NCBI GenBank assembly: GCA_025024175.1
Contig: QCXZ01000064.1
Span: forward strand, 59,603,325 to 59,667,324
Length of the DNA: 64,000 nt
Direction: 5' to 3'
DNA from: Rhyzopertha dominica
Taxonomy: Eukaryota > Arthropoda > Insecta > Coleoptera > Bostrichidae
Every line of letters begins with the position of its first letter. Position 1 is the stretch's first letter. Shown one piece after another: positions 33,401 through 45,792 of the stretch. The notes under the pieces were generated by a model that had not been told where the DNA came from, searched no databases, and saw only the letters and a list, made by a program, of their open reading frames with translations. The position numbers and the translations under genes are program-made.

Positions 33401-36227
33401 AGATTTAGGGTTTCCGGGTGGGTGAGTGCTCGTTCTGTGAAGTACTCTGCGAGGTTCATCAAGGGATGTAGGTCGGTTATTGCGTTTCGGTCATTCGGCA
33501 GTAAGGATTCAAGCTCTGGAAGGGAGAATTATTAGCTTACCAAAGTTTGTCGAAAGCAAATAGGAAATATTATATTTGCTTTTTGTACATACAGGCACTT
33601 TCTTCTTCTAATAACATTTTCTGATTCAGTTTTTAGTATTTTCACATATAATAATAATGATAATAATAATAATAATAATGTTTATTAATGCCTGACAGAC
33701 ATATTTGTCTATATAGAGCACAAAAATACAAATATATAAAATCAGAAAAAAATAATACAATCATATTATACATGCCTGAGTGTACACCAGTAAATCTTAT
33801 AAACTAAGCAAACAATTCTAGTAACTTTCGTTTCATTGAAGTTGTCATAAAAAAATATTAAAATTACTGTTGGTCATAACACAATTACATAACTTAAATG
33901 CCATTATCATGGCGCAGTTGCAATGATGTTGAGTGGACGGTTCACGGTAATAAAAGGGAACAGGCGATCTGCTATTAACTCTGGGGACATTTATGCTTAT
34001 CTCATTCAGAAGAGTACTACTAACTACTTTACCGCAAATAATTTTTGTCTGTTCTCAAGAGAGACTTCATTAACAACATTTAATAGCGCGCTCTGATCAC
34101 AATGTCTTGTAGGGTAAAGATCAAACATTTTAAAGTAGAGATACTTGGAAAACTTTCTTAAAATATTTTCCAACAGATCAATATATTGCTGCTGGTAAGG
34201 ATTCCAAATTACACTGCAGTATTCGAGCTTAGATCTAAATAAGACATAAAACAATAACTTTATAGCAAAAATGTTATTGAATTCAGAAGTATTACGCATA
34301 ATAAACCCCAGAGTCTAAAGTGCAGCAGCCGCAACATTTTCAATGTGCTGAACAAAAGACAACTTACAGTCAACGATAACACTAAGTCGCTAATTTCATC
34401 ACATTTGGAAAGTACCATTCCCTGAGATGTTGTAGAAAAAGTTAATGCATATATTTTTTCTGCCGAAGGTCACTATTTTGCACTTATTAATATGTTTAAT
34501 TCAAGTTTGTTCGTGAAACACCATCTATTTAAATTGTCAATATCCTGCTGAAGAAGCAAGCAGTCCGAATAAGTCAGTATTTTTAAGTCATCGGCATACA
34601 TGTAAACATTACACTTAAGCGCTTTTACTACATCGTTGAAAAATATTACGAATAATTGTGGGCCCAGGATCGAACCCTGAACCACTCCACTAGTCGCATG
34701 AAAAGTGTTAGATCTAAAACCACCATGTTCAACAAATTCCGCTAATCCATCAAAAGAGACTTAACAACAGAGACAAGCCCATCGCAAAAACCAAAATTTT
34801 GCAGTTTATTCAATAGAAAGCAGTGATTAACACGATCAAAAGCCTTTTTGAAATCAGTATACGCAACGTCAACCCTGTAAACGTTCATCAAGAGATTTAG
34901 ATATAAGATGTGTAAACTCGTAAAGATTAGAAGTCGTTGATTTTCCCTTAACAAATCCGTGCTGTTCCAGTGCTATATAGGGCTCAATATGTGAATAAAT
35001 AACTTGAGACAAGACCAACTCAAATAACTTAGCAAAATTGGCCATAAGAGCAATAGGTCTATAATTGCAAACATCCGCTTTATCACCATTTTTAAAAACT
35101 GGAGATATTCGTGACGTTTTCTATACATCGGGAAAAGTTGTTATTTCACAATTAGATTGAAAATGTGACATAAAGGCAACACTAAACACTTGATACAATC
35201 AACCCCAAGAAGGCTGGAACATTATCAGGACCGGAAACAAAATTACATTTAATGTTTTTAGCAGCTCTCAAAATGTCATTCTCATTTATATTAAACATGT
35301 GTAAAGTAAGATAATTGTCACTATTTGTAGATGATGGACTTCGTTGGCATCATCTTCATAGCTATGCTCATACGGGCAGCACGCACTATCACAAAAATCG
35401 CAGACTCTGTTGCCACAGATTCCATCAGAAACATGGTTAAAGTCATTACTGAACACACTAGCAAAGAAATTACCAAATGCATTCACAATATCTGCTGATA
35501 TAGGAACATTTCTGTATGTTAGATTCCCTGGAATACCGCCCGTTCTTTTTTGGCATTAACAAACGACCAAATTTGTGTGGTGACTGCTTTATAGAGTTTT
35601 CGCTGCGCCTGATAAAACTGACATGCTTTCCGAATTTCCTGACGCACATCTCGCCTTAATGATTTAGCTTATCAAAGTGAAATTGCAACTTCGATTTCTT
35701 GTAAAGATTCGACTGTTTATTTTTTGTATTATAAATATAATAAATATACTTGTTTTTTTCATAGGATTTAATAGTTACTTGCAGTGCTGTTTCGATATAA
35801 AATTTATATACTTGCAGTGTGTTAGAAAAGGCTGGAATAAATTTAGTGTTTTCATAAGTGCGAATGGTGCCATAAAATATGTGGATACGATTTATTTTTT
35901 CTGGTTCACATTTTCAGGAATATAAAAACGATACATAATGGCGCTAGCAATTTGTACTAATATATAAGTATGTATGTCAATTTTTGCTTACTTACTTTGC
36001 TTTTCTTGTGCAAGTCCACTCAGATATATCACTTTATAGTTAACTGTAGATATTTCTTCAAAGGCCGACAACATTGTCACGTTATGCCCTTTGATTGCTA
36101 GCTCCTTCAGAAGAGTTTGTCCCAGTACATGATGATCCTTCTTTGGGTAGTGAAAAACACCCAAAATATTCGCTGCATAACAAACTGAAGTATGTATGAG
36201 TATCGATAGTGCAACTGTCCTAAACAT
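27454..36227 (-). CDS. UDP-glycosyltransferase (UGT-A), five exons
   Basis: ER enzyme that transfers sugar from a UDP-sugar to small lipophilic acceptors. Proposed exons (minus strand): 36227-35996, 33515-32950, 31158-30951, 30902-30683, 27763-27454. They sum to 1536 bases, 511 residues, with GT/AG borders and matching phases. Signal peptide at the N-terminus (ending near CYA|ANILG), C-terminal membrane helix FLLDIVVFMSAIAVVTILIL and a dilysine ER-retrieval tail (KKSV). The donor-site region is diverged: AIYFNLEPH replaces the usual FSLGSN, VSHCD replaces THGG, and FGEQN replaces FGDQ. It has one intron (31159-32949) that UGT-B, -C and -D lack. The 48-base intron 30903-30950 is a multiple of three and free of stops. 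Introns hold a hAT element, a LINE and a mariner fragment. Confidence 0.85.
28209..30284. mobile_element. hAT element in UGT-A intron
   Basis: Flanked by the 8-bp duplication CATAGAAC (28201-28208 and 30285-30292). The ends are inverted: GAGGGCCGGCGAG at 28209 against CAGGGCCGGCGAG read from 30284; CAGGGCCGG is typical of hAT ends. A further GGGGCCCGG motif follows both ends. No transposase is recognisable in the interior, which includes a T-rich stretch (28740-29240) and a nested MITE. Non-autonomous or decayed copy of 2076 bp. Confidence 0.85.
29764..30001. mobile_element. MITE with 21-bp inverted ends, nested in the hAT element
   Basis: GAGGCGCTTAAAGGCAAAGG at 29764 is mirrored by CCTTTGCCTTTAAGCGCCTC ending at 30001. 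The interior of about 195 bp has no coding capacity. Possible AAT flanks on each side would give a 3-bp target duplication, but this is uncertain. Confidence 0.65.
31246..31760 (+). pseudogene. Mariner-like transposase fragment in UGT-A intron
   Basis: Starts in mid-protein with WIMFSDETTFA (first catalytic D, about 31275-31305), then frames shift. It continues as YLQLLREHIIPELIRLF, CFQQDGAPPHFA (second D) and RSPDLTPLDFFMWGYLKNRI (third catalytic position) and runs out at 31760. The N-terminal DNA-binding region is absent. It lies in antisense orientation to the host gene, inside the intron found only in UGT-A. Same broad family as the relics at 4607 and 12784. Confidence 0.78.
32320..32790 (+). 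other. Possible solo LTR with primer-site-like sequence
   Basis: The segment ending around 32770 is followed by GTGGTGGCAGCGAAC (32770-32784), which resembles the junction of an LTR and a primer-binding site in insect LTR retrotransposons. No second LTR or pol gene is seen. Weak call. Confidence 0.25.
33650..35660 (-). pseudogene. Jockey/CR1-like LINE in UGT-A intron 1
   Basis: Minus-strand remains of a non-LTR retrotransposon in the same direction as the host gene. In element order: FVNAKKERAVFQG and NAFGNFFASVFSND (about 35550-35440), VAYTDFKKAFDRVNH (motif A, about 34870-34820), GSILGPQLFVIFFNDV, YMYADDLKIL (active site, about 34605-34575), LEYCSVIWNPY (34230 region). The 3' end is an (ATT)n/(TAA)n tail at about 33654-33679. 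Several frameshifts and stops interrupt the reading, so it is inactive. Loss of its 5' end fits the usual truncation of LINEs. Confidence 0.85.
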
Positions 36228-37778
36228 ATCGAAAGACTAGTTTCAGGGCAGTGTAATCGGTTTCTCTCTGTTGGTGTTATCGTGTGTTATCTTTATTATT
36301 TGATAAATAAAATGAGGAACTGATGCTGGCTTAAAAAAAGTGGATGTGCATCTTATGAGTTTGCTTGTTTGTAATATTTTTATACAATTAGTATTAAAAG
36401 ACAAAGTAGTCGTCGTTTTGTGGTCTTGATGCACCGCATTTATTACAAAAGAATGCATATATGTACAATTAAATGCTACTAAAATATAAATTTGTACCTT
36501 ATCTACAGAATTGTAAATCTTTTATGCAACTACATATCTTAGTCTTTAAAAACTGATTATACTTGAATGATTTATAACGCAGAGAAACGAGTATTCAAGT
36601 TGATTTATGAGGTAGTTTCTTACGAAATTTACCTGCAAATTGATATTAATTAGAGATATAAGCATTCTGACATCTCGTGGTGGTATGTATTACTTTTTGT
36701 TGGGAAGCAATCAATACTTCAGCTGAGCTATTGGTTGGTAGATGGCTAGTTAGTTCGGTGGTAAAAACAATTGTATTTTGATATCTTGTGCTACAAATTC
36801 TTATACATTTCAGGGTTGTTACAATGTTTCCTTTTTAAAGAAATTTTATAATCCCACATACTAAATAAGTGATTCTGCAATATAAATTTAAGGGTTATCT
36901 TCCCTAATATACAAAATACAATATAACTGGAGTATTTTAGAGTATTATATTCATCATCAACAATCGGTGTTAAAACGCTTAGCCTTAGCCTTAATAGGCC
37001 TATTAATTACATTTTAGTTACATTTTTGCATATTCGTTCAATGTGGTTTTAATTGTCTGTTATTTTGAACTTACTAAACTAAACTGTGGTGCATTTTCAG
37101 AAATTCGTATTGCCTGTTCTTGTCAATTCGGTTTTTAAAAGATTGACAACAAAAATGAACGTGCATTATTGTTAAGTATAATTCGCTCTGTCCATTTGCT
37201 GTAATAAGCAATGAGAAGTAAATAAAATTTATATTCAAGATGTAATATAGCCTATGCCAGGGTGAAGGTGGAACGTAATAAGATTGTAGAAGTTCTTCTT
37301 TTTTCATAATGGCTTGTTCTAAACATATTTTACAACTCTGGATTACATCTTTATTTTTTTTCTCATTTCTATCCATAGTACAGGGTTTTTATTATTTCCT
37401 GCCTTAATTTTTAGTGCAACCTTGCTCTTGTATTTTTATTGTCACTTTTGCTTCACCATTATCCGAGTCATTTCAGAATGGCTTAAAGTCTGTTGTAATA
37501 ATAAATTCACAACCATACACATAAATACAAACTTTGACAGATATAATTTCAAATAAATCTAATGTACCTTAAAGTTAATATACCTGTTATTATTACTATA
37601 ACAGTTTACTGATTTACTGCAAGAACGTAGACACTCAAACACGTATCAAAGCGTGATTATCAACAACTTGAACTTAAAAGATACTAAGTAGTATCTGATC
37701 CAAATTACTTGAATAGACCACCAGACAGTTGCTATCCCATAGAGCATACCTATTTGTTTAAAAGCAACCGATAAAGTG
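36228..37778. promoter_or_regulatory. Head-to-head spacer between UGT-A and UGT-B
   Basis: UGT-A starts at 36227 on the minus strand and UGT-B at 37779 on the plus strand, so this 1.55-kb AT-rich spacer should hold both promoters. No clear TATA/initiator pair can be singled out by eye. No coding region recognised. Confidence 0.4.
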
Positions 37779-40700
37779 ATGAATTTGTTGTCGTGTGTAG
37801 CCGTTCTTTTAATAGCTGGGTGCGCTGTTGAAGCGGCTAATATTCTTGCAGTATTTCCCTTACCCAGTCCAAGTCATGTCGTACTTGGAAGTGCCCTGCT
37901 CAAAGCCTTGGCCAGAAGGGGACACCACGTGACAATGCTAAGTGCATACCCTTTGAAGGAACCCGTGGAAAATTATACAGATATATTCTTGGATGGATTG
38001 TTAGAGTATAAAGAGAGTAAGTAGCAAGCACTCTGAACTCCGCTCAAGGCAGGTCCAAATCGAGAAGATCAGATCCGCAATTTTAATTGACTGTTGTTTG
38101 TTAGTATTCTTGACCGTTATATTAAAATTGACGTTCTGGCAACGGTTAAATGTGTTTGATAAGATTACTTATCTATGCACTTCAAACTTATCTAACTATA
38201 ATCCCAGTTGATGGTTAGTTAAGGTCTGCTATCTTCTTCAAAGTATCTCTTCACGCATTGCATCCATAACCTCCTTGGCGCTCTCGTATACCACTTTTAA
38301 AGACAACAAGAAGTAATGCTATAGGGTCTGGTTAACTCTTAACTCTCTTCTGTGTCTTTTGTCACTTTCACAGCTCTTTTGCCACAACTTTTGTTGCATT
38401 TGCTGCAGTAGCTTTTATGATCTTCAGAGTTTATTGATTTATCTATTTCCAAAAGAATTTTATAAATAAGCTGTTCTTCTTTAGTTTCAAGTACCATTGT
38501 TCTCATTAGTTACATCGTTTTTTAGTTACCTTCATAGCTTTAGAACTTTTCTAATACTATAACTTTTCAAAATGATGCCTCCACATTTGAAGAACATCAT
38601 CTTAGTTTCACATTATTGTCCTTACAAAAAATGTATTTCTTGTGCATTTTTTTTGTTTCTTCATCCTTAACATACGTTCATACATAGTTCCTGTTACTTC
38701 TTATATAGTACGTGTTCTTAGCTTATCTTATTAGCAATGGCCTGACAAAAATTTTCTGGTACTTATACTGCAAGTTGTACTAGTACATGACCTATTTGGT
38801 TTTACCTTGTGGTTATGTATGCTATGATTCTGTATTTTTTACTTGCTGCAAGACTTTTTTCCATTACTCTCTTTGTGCTTGATAACTTAGGTACAGTCAA
38901 GCTCCCATACATGGAGCATTTTTTTCATTTAATAGATCATAATTGTTAAGAAAGTTTCTGTTAAACATCAATATTTGTATCAAAGGTTGTATGAATACAT
39001 TCTTTTATTTATTGAATGAAAATCTAATCGTAAATATAATTGTAATTTTTAATGTCATTCTCTCAAGTTAGGCATACGTTTCTTAAATTGCGACACTCCT
39101 TTATGTCACTTTATCGTCACAGAAAAATAATTATAAAGACATTCCGGGACAAAAATAAAGAACAAATACAGCAAAAATAACCATTTTATTTCAAATGAAC
39201 AAACAAAATCTACAAAATATGTTTATTATGAAAGTAAAACAAACCTTTTAATAAACAAATAAAACAAACATTCTGTATTTAAATAACAATAACCGTTGAA
39301 CTTTGAACAATTCTTTTCTTCTCAACAAGAATACTACTCTTCTACTTCACTTGGTTGCCCTTCTTTTTTCGTTGAATCGTTTTCTGTAACTATATCTCTT
39401 ATTTTTATTTATCTTATGCTTTTTGCTTCACTGCACAAAATACTTAAACAATATTTGAAATGACAAATGATTTCACCTGCCTTCACTAGGAAAAAAGATA
39501 ATCTACAAATAGAAGATTTTATTTCCTTCTTAGGGTCAGCAAAATACCTGATGAATTTCAATGCCAGCCATTGGAATCTGATGTACACCTTCGATATACT
39601 AATGGAAGGAGCAGAGGTACAGATGCAAAGCAAGGCACTAGATCAGTTACTAAAATCCAACGTCACCTTCGATCTCTGTATAAATCTGGCTTTTGGGTCC
39701 GACGTATTCCTTGGACTGGCTCATCACTATAAAGCACCCGTGGTATTCTTCAGTCCTGTCGGTCCTACTGAACTAACCAACGCCATGATGGGCGCTCCCA
39801 TGGAATACTCATACGTACCTGGCCTGTTTTTCGGTTACCCAGACGAGATGAATTTTCTCCAAAGAGTTGCAAATGTTTTGGGTGGAAATTTGCTTCAGCT
39901 TGTGCTGCAGTTCGTCTTTATACCTGCACATGATACGGTGATGCACAAGCGCTTTCCCGATGCCCCTCCGCTGAAGGAACTGCTGAAAAATGTCGACCTC
40001 ATACTGTTCAATTCGCACCAGAGCATAGAGAGCCCNAGGCCCTATCTTCCAAACATGATTCAGGTTGGTGGTCTGCAGATGGAAGACGAAGAGTTGCCCC
40101 CAGATTTGAGGAAATTTTTGGATGAAGCCGATGATGGTGCCGTGTTTTTCAGTCTGGGCTCGAACTTAAAAAGTTCCGAATTGCCTGAAGATAAACTGAA
40201 CGGGATACTAAATGTGTTTAGAAGGTTTCCGGGTAGACGATTTCTTTGGAAGTTTGAAGCTGATGGTATTGAACTTCCTGAAAACGTGAAGATTGGGAAG
40301 TGGTTGCCCCAACGCGCAGTTTTGGGTACGGTATCAGAATAAAATTGAGTTCTTCAGCATTTTTGATTCATTTTAGCACATCCAAAGGTAGATCTTTTCA
40401 TCACGCATGCTGGATTACTTAGTCTAACGGAAGCTGTGTACTACGGAGTACCTATGATCGCCATGCCTGGATTCGGAGATCAAAATGCAAACACGGTGAA
40501 AGTGGTAACCAGGGAATACGGTTTGAAACTTACCATCGACGATCTAAACGAAGAGAACTTTTACTCTGCCATTCATGAAGTCGTTAATAATCCAAAGTAA
40601 AGCCATGATGACCTTCACGATACATTATTTAATGACTCCCATTTCAGGTACAAGGACAACATAGCTAAATCATCAGATTTAATGAGAAATTCACTAGTTA

Positions 40701-40936
40701 AACCTATGGATACTGCGATATACTGGGTAGAGCATGTTCTAAAGTACAAAGGTGCACCACATCTGAGAAATGCTGGTTTGAAGCTGAGATGGTATCAATA
40801 CTATCTTCTGGACGTGATTGCTTTTTTGCTTGCAGTACTGGTTATACTAGCACTTATCAATTTTTATACATTCCGTTTAATCATTAGGTTTTTGAAGAGG
40901 AAACTTATAGGACAGCAGAAAGTAAAAATGAATTAG
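37779..40936 (+). CDS. UDP-glycosyltransferase (UGT-B), four exons, intact
   Basis: Proposed exons 37779-38016, 39534-40325, 40377-40596 and 40648-40936 (238+792+220+289 bases, 512 residues). Phases agree and introns begin GT and end AG. Cleavable signal peptide (MNLLSCVAVLLIAGC..VEA), then ANILAVFPLPSPSH with the conserved acceptor-side histidine. N-terminal acceptor domain in exon 2. Donor-binding C-terminal half with FFSLGSNLKSSELP, WLPQRAVL, HPKVDLFITHAGLLSLTEAV and FGDQN. C-terminal membrane helix YLLDVIAFLLAVLVILALI and a KxKxx-type ER tail (KVKMN). One unresolved base at 40036 in exon 2. The first-intron interior (38017-39533) is AT-rich without a clear repeat. All expected features of an active enzyme are present; substrate unknown. 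Confidence 0.92.
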
Positions 40937-41974
40937 TATTTTTTCGTGTTATGATAAACGACATAGTTAAGTGTTGCTCTGTTTTAATCGTCTAAAAATG
41001 GTTATTATAAACCCTAAATTGCTTGTTTCAGAGTTTTATTTTCGAAGTTTTGAAAATAACCCTTATTTTATCAACACTAGGTATAATCTTGAAGCCTATA
41101 TAGAAAAAATCCATATGAAACGATAGTTAGTTTAAGTTATACTACTGGAAGATTGACTTGAATGACTTCCAAATTGCAATATAAAGTAATTTAATGGGAA
41201 GCTAGAATTATAGGTATATAAGTGTTTTAGAAATGTCCATTACATTGTATACGTAAGTGGAACATTAAAACAGAAAATTATTAACAGTTGTCTCAAAAAA
41301 TCTCAACAACATATTGGAAAATATCTGTGCTGTGGTACTATAAAATTCGTAATGATTTTTTTTGGAAATGCGATTTTTTAATATAAATGTCGGTATTCTA
41401 CTTAGTTTTAATCTAGCTTCTTTATTTGGCGATGTATTCGTATCTAAAACGATTGATATTGTCAAATCTACTTATTTCTTATCGAATGGTATTTTTTTAT
41501 GAAAAATAATTAAGGTTGCGTAATGGGTACATATCAAAGTTTGTTTATGTAAAACTGTGATGGGATAGCGATTAACAGTATTTAATTTAAATCAAAATAT
41601 TGGTATAGATATGAGTACATAGACGATAGATCGTCAAGGCATTTGATCTGAATTTGATAAAAGTGTTCGCCAAAATCAAGTAAATTCTCACTGTTTGCTT
41701 TATATACAAGGATTTTTTTTAAATATTTAATTCCAACGATTTATTTATTAAAAATGTACCAAACGTTACATTTTGCTTTATATACAATTCGCTGTCAAAA
41801 TTTGATGAGCATTCAATGCAAGTACACTCGTTGGTTGTAAATAAGATTCCTAGTACCTACCGTTGGACAGACGACCTTTTGATAAATAAAACAGCTTGTG
41901 AATTGAAATGTCCTTGCCATTCAGAAGCTACTGTTGGACTACGAACATTCGATTTACCTGTTGAATTGTTAATA
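40937..41974. other. Intergenic, no gene
   Basis: AT-rich spacer between UGT-B and a UGT relic. Nothing recognisable. Confidence 0.45.
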
Positions 41975-42490
41975 ACATTGCGTCTAGTTACTATGTTGAA
42001 TGCCTATCCCTCAAAATAACCTTTAAACAATTACAGATATTTAGCGTGAGAAAGTTAAAGTATACTAGTTTTAAATTGCATCTACATTTAACATATTTTT
42101 TAAACATTATAATTGCACAAAATGTCTACATTCTTAAAAATAAGATGATACTGCATATTTGATTGGATAAATCTACAAGTATGAGTAATCGATCAAGATG
42201 GTTCTTTATCTTTGACCAAATCGTAATCTGTTTGAGTCATTTATAGTTTCTGCAAGTAGGCTCCTATAAGAGTTATACTTTAATTCATATCATTGGAACG
42301 TAGTAGTTTATGATGTGATAACGAAAGCTGTAAAAGTTCATATGTAACTAGAATTCTTCAATAATTGGATTCAGCTCTTGACTTTAGGTGCTTTGAAAGT
42401 ACCTGGGTGTTTGTTACCTCCTTAACATAATTCAAATCGGCGGTTTACAAAAGGAAGACCAAGATTTGAATGAGTTTTTGGTTTTCTGAC
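41975..42490 (+). pseudogene. UGT relic, two short fragments
   Basis: Near 41985-42050 the reading VTMLNAYPSK, stop, then PLNNYRY matches the end of exon 1 in the neighbours (VTMLSAYPLKEPVENYTD). Near 42415-42485 the reading NIIQIGGLQKEDQDLNEFL matches exon 2 (NMIQVGGLQMEDEEL). The rest is gone. This is an older copy of the cluster, mostly deleted, lying directly before UGT-C. Confidence 0.65.
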
Positions 42491-42633
42491 AGGTTTTTTA
42501 ATTGCCTGAAGCTGATGTGAGGGGTGAATGGTGAACCACAATGACAAACTCTTCACCTTGTATTCAGACTAAAAGTTTACGATTGCGCGATTAGGATGCT
42601 GTGATTCATTTGATGATTTGCTAGATAGTGTTG

Positions 42634-42657
42634 TGTAATATCTTATCCTGCTCACTA
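42634..42657 (+). promoter_or_regulatory. Conserved upstream block with GATA site, UGT-C
   Basis: Twenty-four bases ending 72 bases before the start codon that match the block upstream of UGT-D (46761-46784) with one difference. It contains CTTATCC, a GATA-factor site on the other strand. Conservation with constant spacing in otherwise diverged upstream sequence suggests a promoter element. Inference from two paralogues. Confidence 0.5.
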
Positions 42658-42729
42658 CATTAGAGCGATGTCAATAGCTTTAGTTGCAATATACGGTTGG
42701 AGGCAGCTGTTCTATAATTTAATCCCGCG

Positions 42730-44564
42730 ATGAACCTACAATCGCTTTTGATTATTCTCTGTGTGGCCAAGTGTGGTGTCGAAGCGGCCAACATACTTGG
42801 AGTGTTTCCCACCCCAAGTCCCAGTCATAGTGTGTTGGCAAAAGCCTTGCTTAAAGAGTTGGCAAGGAGAGGACATCNAGTTACTATGTTGAGCCCATAT
42901 CCCTTAAAGGAATCCATGGAAAATTACACGGATATATACATGGATGGAATACTGGAGTACAAAGAAAGTTAGTCACATATAATGTTTGGTTTGATTGCTG
43001 GTACATAATAGTGAGTGTAAATCAGTATAATACCACTTGATACTTATCTTGTTTGGAGCTAAAAATACTTTGATATCTACTATTGATTTGAGTCATACAA
43101 CACAATAATCAGCTGTTCTGGATTGGTATATAGTTTCTAAATACTCTTCCATTCTCAGGATCCGCAAAGAAAATAATGAACTTCAACTCGAGCCTGTGGA
43201 ATGTGTTCAACTTAATGAGCTTAAAGACTGAAGGAGCTCGGGTACAGATACAAAGCCAGGCATTGGATAATTTGATGAAATCAAACGCAACCTTCGATCT
43301 ATGCTTAATAATGGCATTTGGATCTGAAGTGCTTTTGGGTCTAGCCCATCATTACAATATACCGGTGATTGCTCTAAGTACACTGGGATCGAGTGACGCA
43401 CTTAATTGGATGATGGGCGCTCCTCTGGAATTTTCTTACGTTCCGAACTTGCTGCTTGGATATGCTGATGAAATGACTTTTTTCCAAAGAGTTTTGAATA
43501 CTCTATCTGGAATACTTTTCCTGGTTATGCAAAATTACGTATTTAACCCTGCATACGACGCTGTGATGCACCAGCGTTTTCCTGAAGCTCCCCCGCTGAA
43601 ACAATTACTGAACAACATTGATCTCATGTTCTTCAATTCTCACTACAGCATCGAAAGTCCGAGGCCTTATCTTCCAAACATGATCCAGGTTGCTGGTCTA
43701 CAAATGGAGTATGAAGAATTGTCTCAAGATCTCAAGAAGTTCTTGGATGGAGCCAAAGATGGTGCCGTGTTTTTCAGTCTGGGCTCGAACTTGAAGAGTT
43801 CCGAGTTGCCCGAAGATAAACTAAATGAAATATTGAGAGTTTTTAGCAGGTTTCCTGGTTATAGGTTCTTGTGGAAATTTGAAGTTGATGGTATTGAACT
43901 ACCTGGGAACGTAATGATCGGGAAGTGGTTACCACAATGTCCTGTTTTGGGTAAGACGTTTACCAAAATTTTGGGCAAATTGTTAATTTTAATTTATTTC
44001 AGCCCATCCGAAACTGGTTCTATTTATCACACATGCTGGATTGCTCAGTTTAACAGAAGCTGTATATCATGCAGTGCCCATGCTTGCAATACCAGGATTT
44101 GGTGACCAAAAAGCTAACGCAGCAAAGATAGCTTCAAAAGAGTATGGCTTAAGACTAGCCTTAGACGATTTAAACGAAGAAACTTTTTACGCTGCTATAT
44201 CCGAAATTATCAATAATCCAAAGTAAATTGATTTACATTCTCTTTATTTCAATTGCTGCACTAAATGATTTGCAGGTACAAAGATAATGTCGCTAGATCA
44301 TCAGATTTGATGAGAAATCCATTGGTTAAGCCCATGGATACAGCTGTATATTGGGTTGAACACGTCTTGAAATACAAGGGAGCAAAGCATTTGAGGAATG
44401 CTGGTACGAGGCTGAGTTGGTACCAATACTTTTTGGTGGATGTCCTTGCCTTCATAGTAGCAGTTGCGGCCACACTGATTCTGATAACTTTGTATATGTT
44501 CCGTGGAATTTTTAGGTTTTTCAAGAAGAAGCTAGGAAGACAGCAGAAAGTAAAAAAGCATTAA
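42730..44564 (+). CDS. UDP-glycosyltransferase (UGT-C), four exons, intact
   Basis: Proposed exons 42730-42967, 43159-43950, 44003-44222, 44276-44564, with the same lengths as UGT-B and -D; 512 residues. Signal peptide MNLQSLLIILCVAKCGVEA, then ANILGVFPTPSPSH. Exon 2 has FDLCLIMAFGSEVLLGLAHH and FFSLGSNLKSSELPEDKL; exon 3 has HPKLVLFITHAGLLSLTEAV and FGDQKANAAKI. C-terminal helix FLVDVLAFIVAVAATLILI and tail KVKKH (KxKxx). One unresolved base at 42878 in exon 1. The first donor (GTTAGT) is weaker than in B and D. No stop or frameshift. Part of exon 2 (about 43731-43891) is almost identical to UGT-D. Predicted ER membrane detoxification-type enzyme; acceptor not predictable. Confidence 0.92.
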
Positions 44565-45249
44565 TTTTCTTGTAGCTAGTGCCTATACATGTAATATTTA
44601 TACCAGCTCGCCATTATACTGTAAAAGAAAATCTTTGTTAAGGCACCAAGTGCTGGTAGTGGTAACCCCTTAGGTTTTTAATTCCTGCACGTGCTCGGTC
44701 CACCTATCCACCTCTCCCTTCTCAAAATTAAGGCATGTTGAATTATGAATAATAACAAACGCGAATGCTCCATTGTTATGTCTGCACATCCACAACACTG
44801 ATAAGTCCCTAACTAAAGAATTGTGAAGTTTTTAGAATAAAATGAATCCGCTAATACAAGTTAATTTTTAATTGCAACAGATTTGTTGTGGTTTGTTGTG
44901 GTGTAGTTCCAGAAGTATATCGGTAGCAGCGTCAAGTGTGAGTGATTATAGTTACTTTTATTATACTTGCAAGCAACAATCTATGACACTCATTATACGA
45001 ACAGCCGATTACCGCTCACAGTGGTTTACAAGTATTACCTGAAGCTGTCGTAAATAACAGACGGGTTCGGCACGTTCCACTGTTTTGCAGCTGAGTGGAC
45101 CGCATCCAAAAATTGTGTACACATAAATCAATGAGCATTATTTGGTATTATTATTTGAACTACAAATATTTCTCTTCTAATAGCTTTTAATGTATGACTA
45201 AATCGTATTCTTTCCTAAATTTATTGAGTAGTATCTATTTTTATAACCA
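44565..45249. other. Intergenic, no gene
   Basis: 3' flank of UGT-C with an AATAAA-type signal near 44838. Nothing else recognised. Confidence 0.45.
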
Positions 45250-45792
45250 TGAATACTTTCTAATTTTTGATCACGGTGTGCAATCGTCCATTGTTCAAAA
45301 CCAAACAGCGTCATAGTAATGGACAACGCTAGTTACCATTCGGAGCAAAAGGATAAAATTCCAAATACAACAACTAATAAGGCAACCGTTGAAGAGTTTT
45401 TAAGAAAAGAAGATTTATATTTCGAAGAGAACTACACAAAATTTAAAACTAACATTCTCGCTTCTGAATGCGGACACACCATTTTACGATTACCCCCATG
45501 TCATTGCATTTTCAACCCCATTGAAATGATATGGGGGCAGTTGAAACAAAGAATTCGACGAGGGAACACCGGTGGAAAATTTAGCAATGAAATGCTGCTA
45601 AAAATTAGACACGAAGCTGAAATAACAAGTGTCGATGCATGGAGAAATTCAGTGCGGCAAGTACTGGACATTGAAAATCGGTACAGAGCGAATCATGTAC
45701 AAGAATTAATAAAAGAAGTTAATCGTGATTTTAGCAGTGAATGTGATAGATTAGTTTGTGACTCTTGTAATGTGCTTATTAACAAGCTGTAA
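45250..45792 (+). pseudogene. DDE transposase C-terminal fragment
   Basis: An open frame of 157 codons starting VMDNASYHS near 45318 with ILRLPPCHCIFNPIEMIWGQLK further on. These are the second D and the E of a DDE_3-type transposase found in many insect genomes as a repeat. The first catalytic D and everything upstream are missing: sequence before 45300 gives only short broken frames. The C-terminus ends in a cysteine pair (CDSCNVL). Terminal repeats not found, so boundaries are unknown. It sits between UGT-C and UGT-D. Confidence 0.7.
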
